Of a stretch of 5,220 nucleotides of DNA, positions 1-5,150 are shown piece by piece. The stretch is from Alkalimonas sp. GTDB taxonomy: Bacteria > Pseudomonadota > Gammaproteobacteria > Enterobacterales > Alteromonadaceae. Where the stretch lies: the NCBI GenBank assembly GCA_007117525.1, contig SKGJ01000286.1:1-5220 (forward strand), in the 5' to 3' direction. The notes under the pieces are model-generated. The model made no database searches. It was given only the letters and a program-made list of their open reading frames with translations, and had not been told where the DNA came from. How positions within the stretch are numbered: position 1 is the first letter of the stretch; every line of letters starts with the position of its first letter. Both the position numbers and the translations under genes were made by a program.

Positions 1-881
1 ATCAGCGGCACACCGGCGGCAAAGGTGGTGGACAGGGTGCGGGCAAAGCGGGCCACGGCGGCTTTGTTCAGAATATTGCCAAAAACCGGCGCTTTCAGCA
101 GCATGGCATCCATAGCAGTACGTGCTTTCAGGTTTTTGCTGTAGGCCTGTTTGGTCAGGTAGCCGACGACCAGCAGCACACCCAGCACCACCCACCAGTA
201 AGACTGCATCAACTCGGAGATGCCCAGCACAAACAAGGTGAAGGCCGGTAGCTCAGCACCAAAGCCGGCAAAGATTTCGGCAAACTGCGGTACCACAAAG
301 ATCAGCAGAATCGAGGTGACAATGGCAGCAATTACCAGCACGGCAGTGGGGTAGAACATGGCCTTTTTTATTTTGGATTTCAGCGCCTCGGCTTTTTCCT
401 TGTAGATGGCGATGCGGTCAAAGATAGCATCGAGGGCACCGGATTGTTCACCGGACTTCACCAAATCGCAGTACAGCTCGTCAAAGTGCTTGGGGTGCTC
501 GCGCAACACTTCGGATAACGGCAAACCGGCCTGCACCTTGACCGAAATCTTTTGCATCAGGGTGCGCAAGTTGGCTTTATCGGCACCACTGGCAATTAAG
601 TCAATGGTTTGCACCAGAGGGACGCCTGCACCCAACATGGTGGCAATTTGCCGGGTGACCACAGCAATATCGGCAGCGGTAACCTTTTTTTCCATGTTGA
701 TTAGTGGTTTGGGCTTTCTTTTTACCTGGGATGGGGTAATGCCTTGCTGGCGTAACAGGGCTTTGACCTCCTGGGCAGAGCCGCCTTTAATCTCGCCATC
801 GGCTTTTTTACCGCGGCGATTCAAGCCTTTCCAACGGTAGGTTTCAAGCTCTTTGATTTTGTATTTTTGGGCCTGAGCCAT
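1..881 (-). CDS. pilC: PilC, type IV pilus inner-membrane platform protein (partial, C-terminus beyond window)
   Basis: PilC is the polytopic inner-membrane platform of the type IV pilus, on which the PilB (extension) and PilT (retraction) ATPases act. I translated 293 residues from the ATG at 881; the usual length is about 405, so roughly the last 110 lie off the left edge. Visible parts: a basic cytoplasmic N-terminus (1-65); the first T2SSF domain (about 73-195) with the family signatures RQIATMLGAGVPLVQ (77-91) and VKSGEQSGALD (141-151); a hydrophobic segment at 178-199 led by FYPTAVLV; a second at 228-243 (YWWVVLGVLLVV); and the start of the second T2SSF repeat (RFARTLSTTFAAGVPL, 278-293). 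The start is supported by AGGA at 890-893, 8 nt upstream. The frame has no stop or shift. The gene lies 176 bp downstream of pilB on the same strand, an unusually wide gap filled largely by a repeat array. Family assignment is firm. Confidence 0.96.
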   Translation of the reverse strand, partial: MAQAQKYKIKELETYRWKGLNRRGKKADGEIKGGSAQEVKALLRQQGITPSQVKRKPKPLINMEKKVTAADIAVVTRQIATMLGAGVPLVQTIDLIASGADKANLRTLMQKISVKVQAGLPLSEVLREHPKHFDELYCDLVKSGEQSGALDAIFDRIAIYKEKAEALKSKIKKAMFYPTAVLVIAAIVTSILLIFVVPQFAEIFAGFGAELPAFTLFVLGISELMQSYWWVVLGVLLVVGYLTKQAYSKNLKARTAMDAMLLKAPVFGNILNKAAVARFARTLSTTFAAGVPL

Positions 882-902
882 GGTCTGTATCCTATGTGAG
901 TT

Positions 903-922
903 GCACAGCACCGGTAGTGTGC
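903..922 (-). other. Small hairpin in the pilB-pilC spacer, ahead of the pilC ribosome binding site
   Basis: GCACA (903-907) and TGTGC (918-922) form a 5-bp perfect inverted repeat around a 10-nt loop that itself contains the palindrome ACCGGT (910-915). In the transcript it would end 9 nt before the AGGA of pilC. There is no U-run after it, so it is not a canonical terminator. It could influence access to the pilC ribosome binding site or processing of a pilBC message, or have no role; the stem is short enough to arise by chance. Confidence 0.3.
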
Positions 923-954
923 ATGCAACGTAATCTTAGCTTTTTAACCGTGTT

Positions 955-973
955 TTTAGCATTTAGCATTAAA
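955..973. repeat. Diverged heptamer units flanking the main array
   Basis: TTTAGCA occurs twice in tandem (955-961 and 962-968), followed by TTAAACA (969-975). These units have the same 7-bp period and the same phase as the perfect array that follows, whose unit in this register is CTCAACA starting at 976. TTTAGCA and CTCAACA differ only by transitions (T/C, T/C, G/A), so they read as older, drifted members of one heptamer family rather than a separate element. The array with its diverged end therefore spans about 955-1057. Confidence 0.7.
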
Positions 974-1057
974 CACTCAACACTCAACACTCAACACTCA
1001 ACACTCAACACTCAACACTCAACACTCAACACTCAACACTCAACACTCAACATCCAA
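974..1057. repeat. Heptanucleotide tandem array, 11 perfect copies of CACTCAA plus one degenerate copy
   Basis: CACTCAA is repeated head to tail without a mismatch from 974 to 1050 (11 copies), followed by CATCCAA (1051-1057) with two changes. The next base, 1058, is the last base of the pilB stop codon, so the array abuts the pilB coding region exactly. In the pilB-pilC message it reads as TTGAGTG units, G/U-rich with little self-complementarity. Because 7 is not a multiple of 3, each unit shifts the frame, and every frame meets TGA within 21 nt in the message sense; in the opposite sense the array is open in all frames, which creates a long spurious open frame with an HSTLNTQ repeat. Short perfect tandem repeats of this kind are typical sites of copy-number change by slipped-strand mispairing; such a change would alter the pilB-pilC spacing, not a protein. 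Any function is unproven. Confidence 0.95.
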
Positions 1058-2752
1058 CTACCCTTTGGTCACCCGGTTGATCTCGGCCAGGCTGGTCAGG
1101 CCAGCCGCGGCTTTAATCAGACCAGATTGCCGCAAATTGTTCACCCCTTCGCGCTGTGCTTGCTGCGCGATATCCAGCGAGGTGCCACCTTCCATAATGG
1201 TTTCAGCCATGCTGGGGCTGACCGGCATCACCTCGTACACCCCGACCCGGCCTTTGTAGCCATTGGTGCAGTGATCGCAACCAACGGGTTTGAACAACGT
1301 GATCCCGGCACTGATTTGCTCTTCGCTAAAGCCCTGTTGCAGCAACTCGGCCTGTGGCAGCTTTTCCTCGGCTTTGCAGTGGCCGCAAAGACGACGGGCC
1401 AGCCGCTGGGCAATGATCAGACTGACCGAGCTGGCGACGTTGTAGGCGGGCACGCCCATATTGAGCAAGCGGGTCAGGGTTTCCGGCGCCGAGTTGGTGT
1501 GCAGAGTCGACAACACCAGGTGACCGGTTTGCGCCGCCTTGATGGCGATTTCGGCGGTTTCCAGATCACGAATTTCCCCCACCATGATCACATCGGGATC
1601 TTGCCGCAAAAAGGCTTTCAGAGCAGAAGGGAAGGTCAGGCCAGCTCTGGGGTTGACCTGTACCTGGTTGATGCCCGGCAGGTTAATTTCGACCGGATCT
1701 TCCGCGGTGGAAATATTGCACCCCTCGGTATTGAGGATATTCAGGCCGGTGTACAAAGACACGGTTTTACCGCTGCCGGTTGGGCCTGTCACCAGAATCA
1801 TGCCCTGAGGCTGCGCCAGTGCATCCATGTAGAGCTTTTTCTGCGCTTCTTCGTAGCCCAGAATATCAATACCCAGCATGGCGCTGTCGGAGTCTAAGAT
1901 CCGCATCACCACTTTTTCGCCCCAAATGGTGGGCAGGGTACTGACCCGGAAGTCGATGGACTTTTTGCCGGATATCTTCAGCTTAATACGGCCATCTTGC
2001 GGTACCCGCTTTTCGGCAATATCGAGTCGCGACATGACTTTCAAGCGGGCTGATAAGCGATTGGCCAGTGCAATGGGCGGGGAAGCCACTTCGTGCAAGA
2101 TGCCGTCAATCCGAAAGCGGATGCGGTACATTTTTTCATAGGGTTCAAAGTGCAAGTCAGAGGCGCCTTTGCGAATGGCATCCAGCAGCATTTTGTTGAT
2201 AAAAGCAATAATCGGCTGATCGTCTTTATCGGGTTGGACGGCTGCATCATCCTCGTCGTCGTCTTCTTCGGTGCTGAGTGCGCTGAGGTCCCAGTCGCCA
2301 TCACCCGTATCCATGCCGCTGTCAAACACCTTGTCAATCAACTGCTTGAGCTGATCGTACTCCACCACCACCAGCTCGGCATGCAGGCCGGTGTTGAACT
2401 CGAAATCCTCGATGGGAGCGATGTTGGTTGGATCGGCCACCGCCAGGTGCAAACTGCGACCGGCCCGTGACAATGGCATGATCTGATGTTTGCGCACCAA
2501 TTTTTCGTTGCGAAGCTCTTTCGGAATGCTGTTCAGATCAAAGAAACTCAAATCAAAGCGGGCGTGGTGAGTTAAGGCAGCGGCCTGCTCAGACAACTCG
2601 CGCGAGGAAATCAGTTTTTCCTGCACCAGAAACTCGGGCAGGCTTTTGTACTGCCCACCGCGGCGGCCCAGCAATTCAGTGGCTGCAGTGGCGTTAATCA
2701 GCCCTTGCTGAACTAAGCGTTTAAAAAGTGAAGAGTTTGCGTTAACCGCCAT
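1058..2752 (-). CDS. pilB: PilB, type IV pilus assembly (extension) ATPase
   Basis: PilB is the hexameric cytoplasmic ATPase that powers pilus extension at the inner membrane, working with PilC. The 564-residue product matches the usual length of about 565. Visible parts: an N-terminal T2SSE_N-type domain (about 35-145); an acidic linker (162-178, run EEDDDEDD at 162-169); then the secretion ATPase core with Walker A GPTGSGKT (323-330), Asp box STAEDPVE (348-355), Walker B region [12 protein letters not shown] (385-396) and His box [12 protein letters not shown] (409-420). Two CxxC pairs (C456/C459 and C492/C495) form the zinc site typical of PilB and GspE and absent from PilT. All catalytic motifs are intact. 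Upstream of the ATG there is no clear Shine-Dalgarno sequence, but the N-terminus aligns well with family length, so I keep this start. A sigma70-like promoter lies 41 nt upstream. The stop codon touches the heptamer array that separates it from pilC. Confidence 0.98.
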   Translation of the reverse strand: MAVNANSSLFKRLVQQGLINATAATELLGRRGGQYKSLPEFLVQEKLISSRELSEQAAALTHHARFDLSFFDLNSIPKELRNEKLVRKHQIMPLSRAGRSLHLAVADPTNIAPIEDFEFNTGLHAELVVVEYDQLKQLIDKVFDSGMDTGDGDWDLSALSTEEDDDEDDAAVQPDKDDQPIIAFINKMLLDAIRKGASDLHFEPYEKMYRIRFRIDGILHEVASPPIALANRLSARLKVMSRLDIAEKRVPQDGRIKLKISGKKSIDFRVSTLPTIWGEKVVMRILDSDSAMLGIDILGYEEAQKKLYMDALAQPQGMILVTGPTGSGKTVSLYTGLNILNTEGCNISTAEDPVEINLPGINQVQVNPRAGLTFPSALKAFLRQDPDVIMVGEIRDLETAEIAIKAAQTGHLVLSTLHTNSAPETLTRLLNMGVPAYNVASSVSLIIAQRLARRLCGHCKAEEKLPQAELLQQGFSEEQISAGITLFKPVGCDHCTNGYKGRVGVYEVMPVSPSMAETIMEGGTSLDIAQQAQREGVNNLRQSGLIKAAAGLTSLAEINRVTKG

Positions 2753-2792
2753 AATTTAGATAACCAGGATGAACCCGCCGTTGATAGTTTTG

Positions 2793-2820
2793 ATTATGCC
2801 AATATTCGTTGTTTATTCAA
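2793..2820 (-). promoter_or_regulatory. Probable sigma70 promoter of pilB
   Basis: Read on the minus strand, TTGAAT (-35, 2815-2820) and CATAAT (-10, 2793-2798, five of six consensus bases) are separated by 16 bp. Transcription would start near 2786 and give a leader of about 33 nt before the pilB ATG at 2752. I looked for a sigma54 -24/-12 element (TGGC-N8-TGC) here and did not find one; TTGGCATAATCAAAAC lacks the -12 part. Confidence 0.6.
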
Positions 2821-2985
2821 GTTTTTAGTGTCACAAGCTCCCATGTGCAAACAAACTGAACTTAGCAGCAAGCATAGTCATCGGTAGCAAGGTGCGCTTT
2901 GTTAAGCGTAGTCGAATTTGTTAATAGATCGAGGCTGGGCTTTACCCGCGATCCAGAGGGGCAGGTCAGCAAAGTAGGCAGGGGG
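2821..2985. other. Non-coding stretch between metY hairpin and pilB promoter
   Basis: No credible gene is present. Two small structures are visible: a hairpin CGCTT (2895-2899) / AAGCG (2904-2908) with loop TGTT, and the 8-bp direct repeat TTTGTTAA at 2898-2905 and 2917-2924, 19 bp apart, the first copy overlapping the hairpin loop. The sequence GGTGCGCTTTGTTAAGCG resembles a decayed dispersed palindrome of the kind seen in many bacterial genomes, but a single copy cannot show that. Confidence 0.4.
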
Positions 2986-3011
2986 GCCAGAGCGGCTTTA
3001 AACGCTCTGGC
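2986..3011 (-). terminator. Terminator-like hairpin after metY
   Basis: A perfect 9-bp stem, GCCAGAGCG (2986-2994) with CGCTCTGGC (3003-3011), closes an 8-nt loop. It begins 8 nt after the metY stop codon, where a terminator is expected. In the metY transcript the stem is followed by a run of C, not U, so it lacks the feature that defines an intrinsic terminator. It may instead block 3' exonucleases or act with Rho. There is no T-run on the plus side either. Confidence 0.55.
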
Positions 3012-3019
3012 GGATGAAC

Positions 3020-4291
3020 TTAACGGGCAGCAGCCAAGGCCTGGGTTAAATCGGCAATCAAGTCATCGATGTGCTCAATGCCAATCGACAGCCGCACCAT
3101 GTCCGGGCTGACACCGGCGGATTTGAGCTCGGCGTCGTTGAGCTGACGGTGGGTGGTGGCGGCTGGAATGGCCGAGCAGCTCTTGGCATCGCCAATATTA
3201 ACCAGCCGTAGAATCAGTTGCAGTGCATCGTAAAAACGGGCTGCTGCTTCCCGGCCACCGTCAATGCCAAAGCTTAAAATACCGGACGCCTGGCCCTGCA
3301 TGTATTTTTGTGCCAGGCCATGATCCTTGTGTTCAGGCAAACCGGCATACTTGACCCAACGTACTTGCGGCTGTTGCTGCAACCAATGCGCAACGGCTTG
3401 GGTGTTTTGGTTGATGCGCTCGATGCGCAGGGCCAGGGTTTCCAGACCTTGCAGCAGGTTCCAGGCGGCCTGAGCGCTTAGCGCAGCGCCCATATTGCGC
3501 AGCGGTACTACGCGGGCGCGGGCAATAAAGGCTGCCTCGCCAACATCCCGGGTGTAACTGACCCCGTGGTAGGACACATCCGGTTCATTCAGCAGCGGGA
3601 AGCGCTTGGCATGCTGGGCCCAGGGGAATTTGCCGGAATCGACAATCAGGCCGCCAATGGTGGTGCCGTGGCCGCCGATGTACTTGGTAGCCGAGTGCAC
3701 CACAATGTCGGCGCCTTGCTCAATCGGCCGCCACAGGAAGGGCGTGGCCACGGTGTTGTCCACAATCAGCGGCAGCCCATGGCGATGGGCCAGCTCGGCC
3801 AGTGCTTCAATATCGACAATGCTGCCGGATGGGTTGCCAATGCTCTCGCAGTACACGGCTTTGGTGCGCTCATCAATCAGCTGCTCGATGGCTGCAAAGT
3901 CGTCTTTATCGGCAAAGCGAACGTCAATGCCCTGGCGCGGCAGGGTATGGGCAAAGAGGTTGTAGGTGCCGCCATAGAGCTCATTGATGGAAATGATGTT
4001 GTCGCCGGTTTCGGCAATGGTTTGAATGGCGTAGGTAATGGCCGCCATGCCGGAGGCGACTGCCAAAGCACCGATGCCACCTTCCAGCGCGGCAATGCGC
4101 TGCTCCAGCACCGCGCAGGTCGGGTTCATAATGCGCGAGTAAATATTGCCGGTTTCTTTTAAATCAAACAGATCAGCGGCGTGCTGGGCGCTGTCAAAGC
4201 TAAAGGAACTGGTTTGGTGAATGGGGACCGCCACCGAGTGTTGGTTGTCTGGCTGGTAGCCGTGGTGCAGGGCAATGGTTTCGCGTTTCAT
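3020..4291 (-). CDS. metY: O-acetylhomoserine sulfhydrylase (O-acetylhomoserine aminocarboxypropyltransferase)
   Basis: This cytosolic PLP enzyme of the Cys/Met metabolism family (EC 2.5.1.49) makes homocysteine from O-acetylhomoserine and sulfide in methionine synthesis by direct sulfhydrylation. The product is 423 residues, the usual MetY length; the O-succinylhomoserine enzyme MetZ is shorter (about 400). Signatures: NIYSRIMNPT (49-58), cofactor-contacting IVDNT (176-180, D178), Schiff-base lysine K203 in SATKYIGGHG (200-209), FPLLNEPDVSYHGVSYT (231-247), ARARVVPLRNMGAALS (257-272), and the C-terminal TTHRQL (379-384) and SIGIEHIDDL (402-411). The ATG at 4291 is preceded by a strong GGAGGAG at 4299-4305, 7 nt away. 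One oddity: at 370-378 the usual KSLxxHPAS-type motif reads KSCSAIPAA, which looks like a short frame-shifted patch (see findings); whether this affects activity is unknown. The gene is monocistronic in appearance, with its own promoter and a hairpin behind it. MetZ is a less likely alternative. Confidence 0.95.
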   Translation of the reverse strand: MKRETIALHHGYQPDNQHSVAVPIHQTSSFSFDSAQHAADLFDLKETGNIYSRIMNPTCAVLEQRIAALEGGIGALAVASGMAAITYAIQTIAETGDNIISINELYGGTYNLFAHTLPRQGIDVRFADKDDFAAIEQLIDERTKAVYCESIGNPSGSIVDIEALAELAHRHGLPLIVDNTVATPFLWRPIEQGADIVVHSATKYIGGHGTTIGGLIVDSGKFPWAQHAKRFPLLNEPDVSYHGVSYTRDVGEAAFIARARVVPLRNMGAALSAQAAWNLLQGLETLALRIERINQNTQAVAHWLQQQPQVRWVKYAGLPEHKDHGLAQKYMQGQASGILSFGIDGGREAAARFYDALQLILRLVNIGDAKSCSAIPAATTHRQLNDAELKSAGVSPDMVRLSIGIEHIDDLIADLTQALAAAR

Positions 4292-4298
4292 TCGAAGT

Positions 4299-4305
4299 CT
4301 CCTCC
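4299..4305 (-). promoter_or_regulatory. Strong ribosome binding site of metY
   Basis: GGAGGAG on the minus strand, 7 nt before the metY ATG, is a near-perfect anti-16S match and fixes the start codon. It contrasts with pilB, which has no recognisable site. Confidence 0.85.
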
Positions 4306-4322
4306 AGAATTAGGGATAGGTC

Positions 4323-4351
4323 ATCAAAGCATGTTGCGTTAAAGCTGTCAA
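4323..4351 (-). promoter_or_regulatory. Probable sigma70 promoter of metY
   Basis: On the minus strand, a consensus -35 TTGACA (4346-4351) is followed after exactly 17 bp by TTTGAT (4323-4328, four of six -10 bases). Start of transcription is expected near 4316, giving a leader of about 25 nt that holds the ribosome binding site. A second perfect TTGACA sits at 4376-4381, but no good -10 follows it at the right spacing. No room exists for a SAM riboswitch in the short leader. Confidence 0.65.
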
Positions 4352-4370
4352 TCTAAATGTCTAGATGGCT
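4351..4370. promoter_or_regulatory. Candidate operator overlapping and upstream of the metY -35
   Basis: ATCTA (4351-4355) and TAGAT (4362-4366) form a perfect 5-6-5 inverted repeat touching the -35 box. In another register, two contiguous octets, 4355-4362 (AAATGTCT) and 4363-4370 (AGATGGCT), each match six of eight bases of the MetJ met-box AGACGTCT; the flanking octets on both sides match only three. Tandem met boxes near a methionine gene would make sense, but MetJ is not present in all gammaproteobacteria and the match is modest. Confidence 0.35.
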
Positions 4371-4415
4371 GTAATTGTCAAGCATGTTGTGTCGCCCAAC
4401 AGAGACGCAAGGAAC

Positions 4416-4444
4416 TTGCAAAAGTGCATGCAAATATCTATATT
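4416..4444 (+). promoter_or_regulatory. Probable promoter of the toxin-antitoxin operon
   Basis: TTGCAA (-35, 4416-4421, four of six) and TATATT (-10, 4439-4444, five of six) are 17 bp apart. Transcription would start near 4451, about 26 nt before the ATG at 4477. This placement argues against the upstream in-frame ATG at 4447. Dyads crowd the element: GCAAG-N3-CTTGC (4407-4419) overlaps the -35, AATAT-CT-ATATT (4433-4444) covers the -10, TGCATGCA (4425-4432) lies in the spacer and AATGCATT (4446-4453) lies just downstream. This fits autorepression by the antitoxin, as known for the FitA/VapB family. Confidence 0.6.
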
Positions 4445-4467
4445 GAATGCATTGGCTGTATTCTTTT

Positions 4468-4472
4468 GGAGG
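4468..4472 (+). promoter_or_regulatory. Ribosome binding site of the antitoxin; decides the start
   Basis: GGAGG at 4468-4472 lies downstream of the in-frame ATG at 4447, so that codon cannot use it. It serves ATG 4477 (4-nt gap, short) or ATG 4483 (10-nt gap). Family proteins of this type commonly begin MA-x-LTVRNLP, which favours 4477; starting at 4483 would remove only two residues. Confidence 0.75.
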
Positions 4473-4476
4473 TTTC

Positions 4477-4731
4477 ATGGCAATGTTAACGGTAAGAAAC
4501 TTACCTGATGAAGTCCATCGGGCCTTGAAAGTCCGTGCTGCTCAGCACGGGCGCAGTACAGAGGCCGAGGTGCGCGAAATTCTTGCAAATGCAATCAAAC
4601 CAGCTGCACGGTTGCGTGTAGGTGATGCATTGGCTGCGTTAAGCGGTCAACTTGGGTTGACCAATGACGACCTGGATGCACTTGAGCAACAGTGCTCAAA
4701 AGTACCTGCTGAACCGATGGGGTTTGAATGA
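4477..4731 (+). CDS. FitA/VapB-type ribbon-helix-helix antitoxin
   Basis: This is the DNA-binding antitoxin of a type II toxin-antitoxin pair; it should neutralise the PIN-domain RNase encoded next to it and repress their shared promoter. From the ATG at 4477 the product has 84 residues. Residues 3-42 fit a ribbon-helix-helix fold of the FitA-like Arc class: strand MLTVRN (3-8), helix A starting LPDEVHRALKVRAA (9-22), turn HGRS (24-27), helix B TEAEVREILANAI (28-40). The C-terminal half (43-84), ending PAEPMGFE, is the part that in this family wraps the toxin. The stop codon overlaps the toxin start as ATGA (4728-4731), so translation is probably coupled. An in-frame ATG at 4447 is rejected because it precedes both the expected transcript start and the ribosome binding site. 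Function is inferred from fold and context. Confidence 0.9.
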   Translation: MAMLTVRNLPDEVHRALKVRAAQHGRSTEAEVREILANAIKPAARLRVGDALAALSGQLGLTNDDLDALEQQCSKVPAEPMGFE

Positions 4732-5144
4732 TTCTTCTGGATACCAATGTGGTTTCTGAAGCGATGAAACCTGAACCAGCATCTGCTGTAGTGCATTGGC
4801 TCAATGAGCAGGTTTCTGAAAGTCTGTACTTATCCAGCGTTACTTTAGCTGAATTGTTATTTGGCATTGCAGCTTTGCCTCAGGGGAAAAGACAAGATGT
4901 GTTGCAACAGGCGGTCGATGGTTTGCAAGCAATCTTTACCGATCGCATACTGCCCTTTGATACCGCTGCTGCGCGTTGTTACGCCAGGTTAGCGGCAACC
5001 GCCAGAACGGCTGGCAGGGGCTTTCCAACACCGGATGGGTACATTGCTGCGATAGCTCAATCCAGAGGCTTTATCGTTGCTACCCGTGATACTGCACCTT
5101 TTGAGGCGGCAGCTGTGAAGGTGATCAACCCGTGGCAAGCTTAA
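4728..5144 (+). CDS. FitB/VapC-type PIN-domain ribonuclease toxin
   Basis: This is a PIN-domain, metal-dependent RNase toxin of the VapC/FitB class; its RNA target cannot be read from sequence. The 138-residue product is very close to FitB length (139). The four conserved acidic residues are all present: D5 in LLDTNVVSE (3-11), E42 in SSVTLAELLFG (36-46), D103 in PTPDGYIAAIA (100-110) and D121 in VATRDTAPF (117-125). The C-terminal KVINPW (131-136) is also typical. The gene therefore appears intact and potentially active. It starts inside the antitoxin stop codon (ATGA), with only a weak GGGG (4719-4722) ahead of the ATG, which suggests that it depends on antitoxin translation. The pair is divergent from metY and carries no sign of a nearby mobile element within the window. 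Confidence 0.93.
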   Translation: MILLDTNVVSEAMKPEPASAVVHWLNEQVSESLYLSSVTLAELLFGIAALPQGKRQDVLQQAVDGLQAIFTDRILPFDTAAARCYARLAATARTAGRGFPTPDGYIAAIAQSRGFIVATRDTAPFEAAAVKVINPWQA

Positions 5145-5150
5145 CCTTAA

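Noticed and set aside
974..1057. CRISPR array
   Set aside because: Units are 7 bp and contiguous with no spacers; this is a simple tandem repeat.
896..1897. A 333-residue open frame on the plus strand with an HSTLNTQ repeat
   Set aside because: It is open only because the CACTCAA array has no stops in that sense; the remainder runs antisense through pilB, whose minus-strand product is clearly real with intact ATPase motifs.
2640..2690. c-di-GMP-binding MshEN motif in the PilB N-terminus
   Set aside because: Residues around [16 protein letters not shown] are only loosely like the RLGxxL signature; not enough to claim ligand binding.
2785..2820. Sigma54 promoter for pilB
   Set aside because: TTGGCATAATC gives a partial -24 element, but no TGC-type -12 element follows at the right spacing; the sigma70 reading is better.
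2833..2852. CRP/Vfr site upstream of the pilB promoter
   Set aside because: The CACA-N8-TGTG arms are in the wrong orientation for TGTGA-N6-TCACA.
2899..3111. 70-residue plus-strand open frame covering the gap before metY
   Set aside because: Runs through the metY hairpin and into antisense metY; no ribosome binding site and no family resemblance.
3566..4162. 198-residue plus-strand open frame opposite metY
   Set aside because: Antisense shadow of a well-conserved enzyme; no ribosome binding site or recognisable motif.
4385..4401. TGTTG-N7-CAACA inverted repeat between the divergent promoters
   Set aside because: Only 5 bp, not overlapping either core promoter and not linked to any known site; likely chance.
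4447..4476. Upstream ATG giving a 94-residue antitoxin
   Set aside because: It precedes the GGAGG ribosome binding site and the predicted transcript start, and the extra residues MHWLYSFGGF are not part of the ribbon-helix-helix fold.
4595..4867. Minus-strand open frame across the antitoxin-toxin junction
   Set aside because: Shadow of two overlapping genes that match known families on the plus strand.
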